Source: Peptoniphilus_A hominis (lineage in GTDB: Bacteria > Bacillota > Clostridia > Tissierellales > Peptoniphilaceae). From it: 64,000 nt of DNA. Position 1 is the first letter of the stretch, and every line of letters starts with the position of its first letter. Location of the stretch: assembly GCF_040096015.1 (NCBI RefSeq), contig NZ_JBBMFO010000006.1:1-64000 (forward strand). Reading direction: 5' to 3'. Positions 44,884 through 53,179 of the stretch are shown one piece after another. The notes under the pieces are model-generated. The model worked only from the letters and a program-made list of their open reading frames with translations, was not told the origin of the DNA and searched no databases. The translations under genes and the position numbers were made by a program.

Positions 44884-45251
44884 TATTCTTTCTCAGTATT
44901 TATGCTATTAGAATTAGTAAGAGAGTATATTTTTTTACGCATAGAGAAAATATCTTTTGCTTGATTTTCTAATAAGCTTTTTAAATCTTCTACATCATCT
45001 TTATATATAATTGATGTAGTATTTACCCTTTTAGCAATTTGATTTATATTATTTGAAGTACGACTTATATTTGTTGACATTTCACGAAAGACATCCATAT
45101 CTAATACATAAATATCTTTTTCTAAAATACATTTCATAATAAATTGCCTAAGAGTTTTGCACTTAGATGCTTTATGTTTTTCATTTAGCAATTCTAACTC
45201 CTCGTCAGATAACATTAAATAAATTCCGTTATTTCTAAATCTACTTGTCAT
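44883..45251 (-). CDS. mobC: MobC-family relaxosome accessory protein
   Basis: A 122-residue DNA-binding protein. It starts with a ribbon-helix-helix-like segment (IYLMLSDEELELLNEKHKAS) and has NISRTSNNINQIAKRVN, the conserved MobC motif. It would bind oriT and help the relaxase open the nick region. AGGAGG precedes the start on the minus strand. The stop overlaps the relaxase start by one base. The candidate oriT lies directly upstream on the same strand. Confidence 0.88.
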   Translation of the reverse strand: MTSRFRNNGIYLMLSDEELELLNEKHKASKCKTLRQFIMKCILEKDIYVLDMDVFREMSTNISRTSNNINQIAKRVNTTSIIYKDDVEDLKSLLENQAKDIFSMRKKIYSLTNSNSINTEKE

Positions 45252-45743
45252 AATTTAACCTCCTCGTATATTGTAGTTGTAATAATAAATACTACATTTT
45301 GTTCTCAATCCCTCTTTATTATGTGATAATAATTATATAGATAGAGCTCGTAGTAAACTTCCTTGAAGCTCCTCTTCCTAATAAATTTATTAATCGAAAT
45401 AAAAAAGAAAAACCTGTAAATTCAAGTAGGATAACTTGACTTACAGGTTTAATTTATTCTATATATTTCGTTTGGAAATCTCCTGATTTAAATTTTTATT
45501 ATTCATATTTTATCACTTTTTGAGATAATATTCAAGTTTACGTTGAAGCTATTATAAGCGTTTGTTGCTGAATTTAATCATTATAAATTTAGGGGTTTGG
45601 GGATATTCCCCAACAAGTAAAATGGAAAAAAATAAGCGATATAATCGTAGTATTCTTATTTCATTTTTAGTAAGTGCATATGCACTTACTGTGCTTGCTA
45701 TTTTTGCTATTTTTGCTATTTTTATATAAAGAACGGAACTGTA
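45252..45743. other. Candidate oriT region with palindromes and short tandem repeats
   Basis: Non-coding stretch upstream of mobC. It holds a hairpin at 45410-45450, a perfect palindrome TTGGGGATATTCCCCAA (45597-45613), a perfect 22-bp palindrome at 45669-45690 (half site AGTAAGTGCAT), and three tandem copies of TTGCTATTT (45695-45721). Inverted repeats beside relaxase and MobC genes are the normal makeup of an oriT, with the nick close to one arm. The exact nick site cannot be assigned. The tandem repeats could bind MobC or a replication protein. Confidence 0.55.
45410..45450. terminator. Bidirectional terminator-like hairpin
   Basis: AAACCTGTAA (45410-45419) pairs with TTACAGGTTT (45441-45450), continued by TCAAGT/ACTTGA (45422-45427 and 45434-45439) after a small internal mismatch. 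An A-rich flank lies on the left and a T-rich flank on the right, so it could end rightward transcripts or insulate the mob operon. Confidence 0.65.
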
Positions 45744-45992
45744 TTGGAAAATGTGAGAGTAGGAGATTATGAATATGAATTGATAATGAAAGAAAAAAAA
45801 CACATTAAAAAAAACAAGTTTCAATGGAAGTTTCTGATTAATCTTAATAGAGATAAAATTTTACAAAGACAGATTTTATATACATTGGAATGGGAAAATA
45901 TAGATAATGAATGTATTATTAATGAATTACATAAATTTGGAATTAAAGGGGTTCAGATATCAAATAATTACATTATAGCATATAGGAATTAA
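45744..45992 (+). CDS. Hypothetical protein next to oriT
   Basis: A frame of up to 82 codons (DYEYELIMKEKKHIKKNK near the start, YTLEWENIDNECIINELHKF later). The start is unclear: TTG 45744 gives the longest form, GTG 45753 and ATG 45786 are alternatives, and no clear ribosome binding site favours one. It is lysine-rich and predicted mixed alpha/beta, with no membrane segment. I do not recognise it. It reads away from the mob operon toward the TetR-controlled cargo. Confidence 0.45.
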   Translation: MENVRVGDYEYELIMKEKKHIKKNKFQWKFLINLNRDKILQRQILYTLEWENIDNECIINELHKFGIKGVQISNNYIIAYRN

Positions 45993-46032
45993 ATTATTTA
46001 TATTAAAAGTATAGTACTTACATGTATTAGCA

Positions 46033-46076
46033 TTGAAATTAAAAGCAAGGCGTGTTATAATATAACTAAGTTATAT
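46033..46076 (+). promoter_or_regulatory. tetR-type promoter with overlapping operator O1
   Basis: -35 TTGAAA (46033-46038), 17-base spacer and -10 TATAAT (46056-46061). A perfect 17-bp palindrome, ATATAACTAAGTTATAT (46060-46076), overlaps the end of the -10 box and the start site, so a bound repressor would block the polymerase. The same palindrome recurs twice downstream of the regulator gene. Confidence 0.8.
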
Positions 46077-46099
46077 TTGAAAGGAGAATGTAGTGAATA

Positions 46100-46738
46100 G
46101 TGGCTAATGGAGATTATGAGGTAACTCACTCAAAGATATTAGATTGTGGTAAAAAAATTTTCAAAGAAAAAGGATTTGAAAAAGCTAATCTAAGAGCAAT
46201 ATGTAAAGCTGCGGGCGTGACAACAGGTGCTTTTTATGGACATTTTGAAGATAAAGAAGATCTTTTCTGTAAATTGGTTGAACCTCTAATAGACCAAATA
46301 AACATATATTATACAATGTATGAAGACAAGAGTTTTGATGTTTATAAGAAAGAAAGTCCAATAAGTAGAGAAGCTATTCAGAATGTTTTGGAATCAAAAG
46401 CACAAGGTGCTATTGAAATGGTACTGTATTTCTTTGAACATAAAGATGTGTTTGAACTTTTAATATTCGGTTCTTATGGAACAAAACATAATAACTTTTT
46501 AGATAGTATCATTGAGAGAGAAGACAAAAATCATTTTAAAATTCTAAGTATGATTTATGGTGAAAATAATGTCAATGATGTAATAACTAATAGAGGAATA
46601 CACTTGCTGAATCATGCATATTTTTATGCTTTGTCAGAAGTAGCAGTTCATTCGCAAAATAAAGAAGAAGTAAAATTAAATGCAAGTTTGATTTCACAGT
46701 TCTTTAATGAAGGATGGAGAAAAATTCGAGGATTATAA
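46100..46738 (+). CDS. TetR/AcrR-family transcriptional repressor
   Basis: A 212-residue regulator. The N-terminal helix-turn-helix reads ILDCGKKIFKEKGFEKANLR and then AICKAAGVTTGAFYGHFEDK, the TetR signature. The C-terminal ligand domain is unassigned. GTG 46100 is the only start in the right frame after AAAGGAG; nearby ATG and GTG codons in other frames hit stops at once. It very likely represses itself and the transport operon through the three palindromes at 46060-46076, 46754-46770 and 46787-46803. The inducer would be a substrate of the transporters; its identity is unknown. Confidence 0.92.
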   Translation: MANGDYEVTHSKILDCGKKIFKEKGFEKANLRAICKAAGVTTGAFYGHFEDKEDLFCKLVEPLIDQINIYYTMYEDKSFDVYKKESPISREAIQNVLESKAQGAIEMVLYFFEHKDVFELLIFGSYGTKHNNFLDSIIEREDKNHFKILSMIYGENNVNDVITNRGIHLLNHAYFYALSEVAVHSQNKEEVKLNASLISQFFNEGWRKIRGL

Positions 46739-46753
46739 ATAAATTTTAGCTAA

Positions 46754-46803
46754 ATATAACTTAGTTATAATTGATTTTTAACTTAAATATAACTTAGTTA
46801 TAT
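46754..46803 (+). promoter_or_regulatory. Tandem operators O2 and O3 upstream of the transport operon
   Basis: ATATAACTTAGTTATAA (46754-46770) and ATATAACTTAGTTATAT (46787-46803) repeat the palindrome found at the tetR promoter, the first with one end mismatch. Their centres are 33 bases apart, about three helical turns, so repressor dimers would sit on one face of the DNA and could bind cooperatively. Confidence 0.8.
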
Positions 46804-46879
46804 TGGTCGTGGAGATTATGGAGTTAAAAATTAATATCTATGTATTAGACATAAATAAAATTTTAAGGAGGATTAACTT

Positions 46880-47476
46880 ATGAATTTAAAAGGTATTGTA
46901 AAAATAGCAGTATTCTCTGTTATTGGATTTGTATTGACAATGGGATTAGGATTGTTGACGGGATCCTTTGGAATGCTCCCAAGTTTATATTTATCGTCAG
47001 CCCTGCCAACAATTATTGTAGCACCGGTTTTTGTTATTATGTGTAAACAGGTTCAGCAAAGAGGTACAGCATTTTTATATTTTCTATTGATGGGTGTTTT
47101 CTATGTTCTCATGGGAATGTGGCCAGTAATTGTTGTTTGCGCTATTGCAGGAATTTTAGCAGAACTTGTAATTGGTAAGAAGGAAAATTATGTGAATAAA
47201 AATATGAGGATTGGAACTGCGTTTGGAGCAGGTATGTTCATATATTCCTTACATGCTATGTATTTTATGTTTGTATTTGGTGTAGAAGGACTTGCAAAGC
47301 AATTTCCAAAAATGTTTACAAAAGATTATGCAACATTCCTTTATAATTTTTACACTCCTAAAAACATATTGATTTGTCTGTTGATTTCAGTTGTAGCTTC
47401 AGTCATAGGTGCTTATTTTGGGACATACACTTATAATAAATTTTTTAGCAATAGGAAGAAAAAAAGTGTTTTGTAG
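46880..47476 (+). CDS. MptD-family ECF transporter S component
   Basis: A 198-residue integral membrane protein with about six hydrophobic segments (AVFSVIGFVLTMGLGLLTG, LPTIIVAPVFVIMCKQV, FLLMGVFYVLMGMWPVIVV). It matches the MptD/Trep_Strep group of putative ECF substrate-binding components. It would capture a small molecule outside the cell and dock onto the T and A components encoded next. AAGGAGG precedes ATG 46880. The substrate is unknown. The two operators just upstream indicate control by the TetR-type repressor. Confidence 0.82.
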   Translation: MNLKGIVKIAVFSVIGFVLTMGLGLLTGSFGMLPSLYLSSALPTIIVAPVFVIMCKQVQQRGTAFLYFLLMGVFYVLMGMWPVIVVCAIAGILAELVIGKKENYVNKNMRIGTAFGAGMFIYSLHAMYFMFVFGVEGLAKQFPKMFTKDYATFLYNFYTPKNILICLLISVVASVIGAYFGTYTYNKFFSNRKKKSVL

Positions 47477-48179
47477 AGATGAAAGAAATAATAAAAACAA
47501 ACACCAACTATCAGATAAAATCAACCCACTTACTATAGTTGGGTTGATTTTATTGTTTTCAGTTATTTTAACGGTAGGAGAACAATCCCAATACTTATTT
47601 TCCCTTATTTTTGTTTTAGGGTTATTATTTTTATTTTCTATCAAAAAAGCATTTAGAACGATATGTTCATTGCTTATAGTATGGGGACTTATTTATTTAC
47701 TAAAACCTCATTTAGGAAATGTTTTGATTGGCTCTATATATACAATGCTACTTATAGTGTTGAAGTTTGCTCCACTTTTCATATTAGGAAGAGTTCTGTC
47801 ATCATATAGCTCCTCGCATCTAATTGCTGCATTTAGAAAGATTGGAGTTGATGGTGGAATAGGTATAGGAATCACAGTATTTTTTCGTTTTATTCCAGAA
47901 ATCTCTATTAGGATGAAGGAAATAAACAACGGCATGAAAATTAGAGGATTTAAAGCAAGTATTTTCAAACCAATTAGAACATTTGAGTTATATTTTGTTC
48001 CTCTTATGTATAAGTGCATAGACATAAGCGACACCTTAACTTGTTCAATTATATCAAAAGGAATTGAATACGATGGGAAAAAAACAAGTTTTCATGAGGT
48101 GAAAATTACTTTTATTGATATCGCAATGATAGTCGGAGGGATGATTTTGTTGGGGGCGAGTTTATGGAAAAAATTTTAG
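47466..48179 (+). CDS. ECF transporter T component (EcfT-like)
   Basis: A 237-residue membrane protein with several membrane segments (INPLTIVGLILLFSVILTVG, TMLLIVLKFAPLFILGRVL) and the conserved coupling region RFIPEISIRMKEINNGMKIR, then GFK, that contacts the ATPases in EcfT proteins. GTG 47466 is chosen because AGGAAG lies seven bases upstream and the length then fits the family; a longer form from GTG 47409 would run far into the S gene. It overlaps the S gene by 11 bases and the ATPase gene by 16. Confidence 0.8.
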   Translation: MFCRDERNNKNKHQLSDKINPLTIVGLILLFSVILTVGEQSQYLFSLIFVLGLLFLFSIKKAFRTICSLLIVWGLIYLLKPHLGNVLIGSIYTMLLIVLKFAPLFILGRVLSSYSSSHLIAAFRKIGVDGGIGIGITVFFRFIPEISIRMKEINNGMKIRGFKASIFKPIRTFELYFVPLMYKCIDISDTLTCSIISKGIEYDGKKTSFHEVKITFIDIAMIVGGMILLGASLWKKF

Positions 48180-49630
48180 AGGCAGAAATCAAATCTTTTC
48201 ATTATGGAGAAGATTTGATATTAAAAAATTTAAAAATGTCCGTAAACAAAAGCGAAATTGTAGTCTTAACGGGTCTTTCCGGATGCGGAAAAACGACACT
48301 TTTAAGATTACTAAACGGGCTTATTCCATCCTTTTATGATGGTGATTTGGACGGAGAAATCAAGATTTTAGGGAAAGATATAACGGCATATAAAAAAGGA
48401 GAGTTAGCTAAATATATTGGCAATGTATTTCAAAATCCTAAAGATCAATTTTTTTGTGATGTTGTTGAAGATGAAATAGCTTTAGTGGGTGAAAATTTGG
48501 GCTTAGACAGGGATACATTAAAAGAAAAGGTTGAAGAAGCAATGGACTTATTAGGAATAAGCCATATCAGCAAAAAATCCATTTTTGAATTATCAGGAGG
48601 AGAAAAGCAAAAAGTAGCTATAGCTGGAACTCTTATCTATGATACAGATATTATTTTTTTTGATGAGCCATCAAGTAGCCTCGATTACGATAGTATAAAA
48701 CACTTCAGAGAAATACTTCTCAGATTGAAAGCGATGGGGAAGACAATAATTATAGCGGAACATAGACTCTATTATTTAAAAGAGATTTTTAACAGGTTGA
48801 TTTATATAAAAGATGGTACAATATGTGGTATTTTTCCGAATGGGAGTCTTAGTAATGATAAATGTAAGGAACTTGAGTTAAGAACACTTAATGAAAGAGA
48901 ATTGGTATCAGAAATAGAACCGATTGTAGCTGAAAGCTACATAAAACTAAATAACGCTTGTATCCATCAAGGGAAAAGAACCTTGATAAAAAATTTAACT
49001 TTTGAGCTTGGGAAAAGCGAAATAATGGGAGTTATTGGTCCTAATGGTATTGGGAAAAGTACTTTAGCAAAAGCATTATGCGGATTATCTGAAAAATATT
49101 TAGATGTAAACTATGGGCATAAACAAAAGGAAAGGCTCAGAAACTCATACTGTGTATTACAGGATGTAGATGCTCAGATTTTTTTAGACACAGTAGAAAA
49201 TGAACTGATATTTTGCAAAGATAAAAATTCAGAAAGTGATTTAGAAGAAATCCGTAACTACTTAAAAGATACAGATTTGTGGAATAAGAAAACCAATCAC
49301 CCACAGAAATTATCAGGGGGACAAAAACAACGATTGGCAATTATCACTTCATTTTTATCAGGTCGTAAGCTAATAATTTTGGATGAACCAACATCAGGGC
49401 TTGATTATAAAAGTATGAAAATCATGTCCGAATTAATGAAAGAAAAAGCAAAGGAGATTCCAATTATAATAATTACTCATGACTTAGAGCTGTTATTTAA
49501 AACCTGTCATTCCGTCTTAATGCTCGGTGATAAGGATTATAAAAAAATATCTGTAAAAGGAAATGAAGAGTTGATCATGGATTTTATGGATAAAAAAATT
49601 TTATGGAAGGAGATAAACTATGTTAAATAA
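48164..49630 (+). CDS. ECF transporter ATPase with two fused ABC domains
   Basis: A 488-residue protein with two complete nucleotide-binding domains in tandem: GLSGCGKTT with LSGGEKQKVAIAG and FFDEPSSSLD, then GPNGIGKST with LSGGQKQRLAI and ILDEPTSGLD. A fused A/A' ATPase replaces the two separate ECF ATPases. It powers uptake with the S and T components encoded upstream. The start overlaps the T gene, and the end overlaps the next ABC gene by 11 bases, so the operon is translationally chained. Confidence 0.93.
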   Translation: MEKILEAEIKSFHYGEDLILKNLKMSVNKSEIVVLTGLSGCGKTTLLRLLNGLIPSFYDGDLDGEIKILGKDITAYKKGELAKYIGNVFQNPKDQFFCDVVEDEIALVGENLGLDRDTLKEKVEEAMDLLGISHISKKSIFELSGGEKQKVAIAGTLIYDTDIIFFDEPSSSLDYDSIKHFREILLRLKAMGKTIIIAEHRLYYLKEIFNRLIYIKDGTICGIFPNGSLSNDKCKELELRTLNERELVSEIEPIVAESYIKLNNACIHQGKRTLIKNLTFELGKSEIMGVIGPNGIGKSTLAKALCGLSEKYLDVNYGHKQKERLRNSYCVLQDVDAQIFLDTVENELIFCKDKNSESDLEEIRNYLKDTDLWNKKTNHPQKLSGGQKQRLAIITSFLSGRKLIILDEPTSGLDYKSMKIMSELMKEKAKEIPIIIITHDLELLFKTCHSVLMLGDKDYKKISVKGNEELIMDFMDKKILWKEINYVK

Positions 49631-51410
49631 GGTTTTCGAATATGCTGGTACGCATAAAAAATCAATTCACTTAGCAAGTTTTATTATGCTTATTAGTGTA
49701 ATTATGGGTGTGTTACCCTTTCTATTTGTATATAAAATCATCAATCCACTTGTTTTAGGTAAACAATTGGAATTTGAAAGAATTGTTTTTTTATTGATAA
49801 GCATTTTAGTTTGTTTAGTATTACAAGCTGTCTTAGGTGGAGTAGGTCTTAATGTCTCACATAAAGCAGCATACAACACGTTACTTGGACTTCGAACATC
49901 TTTACAGAAAAAAATGGAAGCTCTTCCATTGGGTGTTGTTGAAGAAAAAGGGACGGGTACAATCAAAAAAATGTTCGTGGATGATATTGGTAGTTTAGAA
50001 GTGCTTTTAGCTCATTCGCTTCCTGAAGGAATAGCTAATTTAGTTGTACCTATTATGGTTTATGTTTCAATGTTTTTTATTGACTGGAGATTAGCTTTAA
50101 TGTCATTAGCTTCTATTCCGATTAGCGTTCTCGCAATGATGATTATGTACTCTGTAGGTATGAAACAAATGGGTCCATATTATATGGCAAGTGGAAAAAT
50201 GAATAATACCATTATTGAGTATGTAAACGGTATGGAAGTTGTAAAAGTATTTAATAAGCAAACAGAGTCTTATGAACGCCTTTCTAAAGATATCAGTAAT
50301 TACAGAGATTATGCACTTGCTTGGTATAAGACGGCATGGCCATGGATGGCGTTATACAGTGCCTTACTTCCATGCACAATTATTTTAACATTGCCGCTTG
50401 GTGGCTACTTTGTATATATGGGCTATGCAAGCCTTTCTAACTTAATATTAATATTATGCCTTTCTTTAAGTATAGGCTTACCACTACTGAAAGCTCTCGG
50501 ATTTTTACCAACTATGCCGCAGTTAAATTATAAAATTTCTGCTTTAGAACAAGCCTTAAATATGGCTCCTTTAAAACAGGGAGAAAATGATTTTAAGGGA
50601 ACAGGACAGACTATTTTATTTGACAATGTTACCTTTGGCTATCAGTTAAGCAGGATGGGAGAAAATGGACAGCCTGAAACCTATATTAAGAATGTTATTC
50701 ATAATGTTAGTTTTACGGCAAGAGCCGGCGAAAAGACAGCGATTGTTGGCGAATCCGGTTCAGGAAAAAGTACTTTGGCTAAACTTTTAATTCATTATTA
50801 TGATGTTTTAGATGGAAGCATAAGTATTGGTGGACAAGACATACAGGACATAAGATTGGAATCACTCAACAAACAAATTTCTTATGTAGCACAAGACCAA
50901 TATCTGTTTAATACCTCTCTTTTAGAAAATATTCGCATTGGTAATTTAGATGCCAGTGATGATGAGGTAATAGAAGCAGCTAAAAAAGCCCAGTGCATGG
51001 AGTTCTTAAATAGACTTCCGAATGGTATTTATTCTTTAGCTGGAGAAGCAGGAAAGATGCTTTCAGGTGGAGAAAGGCAAAGAATATCATTAGCAAGAGC
51101 TATATTAAAGAATGCTCCGATTGTTGTGCTTGATGAGGCAACAGCTTACGCAGATCCGGAAAATGAAGAAAAAATGGAAGCGGCTATTCGTGAACTTGTA
51201 AAAGGGAAAACCTTAATTGTTATTGCACATAAGTTGCCGTCTATTGTAGATGCAGATCAGATATTGGTTATGGATCATGGTCGTTTAGTTGCGAATGGAA
51301 AGCATAAAGATTTATTAGAATCTTCGGTAGAATATCGTAAATTATGGGATGCGACACTATTTAGTAAAGATTGGAAAATCAGTAGAAAGAAAGGTGAAAT
51401 GAATGTTTAG
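49620..51410 (+). CDS. ABC transporter, fused membrane and ATPase domains (first half)
   Basis: A 596-residue half-transporter: six membrane segments in the first 310 residues, then an ATPase domain with GESGSGKST, LSGGERQRISLAR and VVLDEATAYADPENE. It pairs with the next gene, which overlaps it by eight bases, to form a heterodimer. The pair resembles the IrtAB/YbtPQ-like group often found behind MptD-type ECF genes; those handle siderophores or other small molecules. Direction and substrate are not determined from sequence. Confidence 0.9.
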   Translation: MLNKVFEYAGTHKKSIHLASFIMLISVIMGVLPFLFVYKIINPLVLGKQLEFERIVFLLISILVCLVLQAVLGGVGLNVSHKAAYNTLLGLRTSLQKKMEALPLGVVEEKGTGTIKKMFVDDIGSLEVLLAHSLPEGIANLVVPIMVYVSMFFIDWRLALMSLASIPISVLAMMIMYSVGMKQMGPYYMASGKMNNTIIEYVNGMEVVKVFNKQTESYERLSKDISNYRDYALAWYKTAWPWMALYSALLPCTIILTLPLGGYFVYMGYASLSNLILILCLSLSIGLPLLKALGFLPTMPQLNYKISALEQALNMAPLKQGENDFKGTGQTILFDNVTFGYQLSRMGENGQPETYIKNVIHNVSFTARAGEKTAIVGESGSGKSTLAKLLIHYYDVLDGSISIGGQDIQDIRLESLNKQISYVAQDQYLFNTSLLENIRIGNLDASDDEVIEAAKKAQCMEFLNRLPNGIYSLAGEAGKMLSGGERQRISLARAILKNAPIVVLDEATAYADPENEEKMEAAIRELVKGKTLIVIAHKLPSIVDADQILVMDHGRLVANGKHKDLLESSVEYRKLWDATLFSKDWKISRKKGEMNV

Positions 51411-53148
51411 ACTAATTTCAAGAATTTTAAATCTATCAGGTAAATACAAAAACAGAATAAAGTCCGCATTTATATTTGCCTTTGTTGAATCTATATTAAG
51501 TAAAATGCCTATATTTATTGCATTTACCGTTTTGATTGGATTTTATGAAAAAACGAATACTCCCAAAACTTTTCTATATGTAGGAGTAGGACTTGTTTTA
51601 GTGGTTTTATTACAAGCTGTGGTTCACTTCTTAAGTGATAAATTACAAAGTGCAGCCGGCTTTATGATTTTTGCTGATAAAAGAATGCAGCTTGGTAATC
51701 ATCTTAGAAAGCTTCCAATGGGATATTTTACAGCAGGTAATTTAGGAAAAATAAATTCTGTTTTAAGTTCGGACATGGCTTTTATTGAAGAAGTTTCCAT
51801 GAGTACGATTGCCAATATGATGAGCTATGTATTATCAACACTTGTACTAACAGTATTCATGTTTGTTTTAGATTACAGAATTGGACTGATTGCGCTGTGT
51901 GTGACACTGGTTGCAACATTGCTTGCAAATAGCATGAACAAAATGTCTTTATCTGAATCGGTTATTAGACAAGAACAAAGTGAAAAACTCACTGATGCAG
52001 TTTTGTCATTTGCTGAGGGGATCAGTGTTATTAAAAGTTATAACCTTTTAGGTGAAAATTCTAAATCTCTTACAGATAATTTTATATCATCAAAGAACAC
52101 ATCAATAAAATTTGAAAATAAAATAACACCATGGACAACCGGTTTAAATATTATTTATGGAATTGGTATCACATTTATTTTAGCAGTGGCTTTATATCTT
52201 AATAATAAAGGAACTTTGGGACTTCCATATATGTTGGGGCTTATTTTGTTTGTGTTTGACTTATTTAGCCCTTTAAAAACACTTTATGGTGAAGCTACAA
52301 GGCTTACTGTAATGAACGCTGCTTTGGATCGCATCGAAGAAGTGTTAAATGAAACTGAATTACAAGATGTAGGGAAAAAACATATACCAAAATCTGAGTC
52401 CTCAGAACCTGAAATTTGTTTTAATCATGTTAAATTTTCTTATGGTGAAAAAGAGGTCTTGCATGATATGAGTTTCAAAATGAATAAGAATACAATGACG
52501 GCTTTAGTTGGACAGTCTGGTGGAGGAAAATCCACAGTGGCTAATCTTTTGGCAAGATTCTGGGATGTAGACTCTGGAGAAATTTTGATTAGAGGAGTGA
52601 ATATAAAGGATGTTTCACTGTCTGAATTGATGTCAGAAATCAGTATGGTTTTTCAGAGAGTTTATTTATTCCAAGATACAATTTTTAATAATATTGCTAT
52701 GGGAAAAGAAAATGCAACTAAGGAAGAAGTTATAGAAGCAGCCAAAAAAGCAAGATGTTATGATTTTATTATGGAACTTCCTGATGGATTTGACACAATG
52801 ATCGGAGAGGGAGGTGCAACTCTATCTGGTGGTGAAAAACAAAGAATTTCTATTGCTCGCTGTATATTAAAAAATGCTCCTATTGTAATTCTTGACGAAG
52901 CAACAGCAAGTGTTGATGTGGATAATGAAAGCTATATACAGGAAGCAATCAGTGAATTGGTAAAGAATAAAACATTATTAGTTATCGCTCATAGATTAAA
53001 TACTATTAGAGATGCCGATAATATTATTGTAATCAAGGAAGGCAATATTGTAGAACAAGGAACCCATAATGAACTAATTTCTTTAAATGGGATTTATAAA
53101 AATATGGTAGAGCTGCAAAATAAAAATAATGGCGTAAAAATACTGTGA
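51403..53148 (+). CDS. ABC transporter, fused membrane and ATPase domains (second half)
   Basis: A 581-residue partner of the preceding gene, with six membrane segments and an ATPase domain showing GQSGGGKST, LSGGEKQRISIAR and VILDEATASVDVDNE. Both partners have intact Walker and signature motifs, so both ATP sites should be usable. GAAAGG precedes ATG 51403. It probably forms a heterodimer with the upstream half. Confidence 0.9.
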   Translation: MFRLISRILNLSGKYKNRIKSAFIFAFVESILSKMPIFIAFTVLIGFYEKTNTPKTFLYVGVGLVLVVLLQAVVHFLSDKLQSAAGFMIFADKRMQLGNHLRKLPMGYFTAGNLGKINSVLSSDMAFIEEVSMSTIANMMSYVLSTLVLTVFMFVLDYRIGLIALCVTLVATLLANSMNKMSLSESVIRQEQSEKLTDAVLSFAEGISVIKSYNLLGENSKSLTDNFISSKNTSIKFENKITPWTTGLNIIYGIGITFILAVALYLNNKGTLGLPYMLGLILFVFDLFSPLKTLYGEATRLTVMNAALDRIEEVLNETELQDVGKKHIPKSESSEPEICFNHVKFSYGEKEVLHDMSFKMNKNTMTALVGQSGGGKSTVANLLARFWDVDSGEILIRGVNIKDVSLSELMSEISMVFQRVYLFQDTIFNNIAMGKENATKEEVIEAAKKARCYDFIMELPDGFDTMIGEGGATLSGGEKQRISIARCILKNAPIVILDEATASVDVDNESYIQEAISELVKNKTLLVIAHRLNTIRDADNIIVIKEGNIVEQGTHNELISLNGIYKNMVELQNKNNGVKIL

Positions 53149-53179
53149 GAAAATATTTATTATAAATGGAGGTAAGTAC

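Noticed and set aside
45695..45721. Replication-origin iterons
   Set aside because: Three nine-base TTGCTATTT copies are suggestive, but no initiator gene is adjacent and the relaxase/MobC neighbourhood makes oriT the more economical reading.
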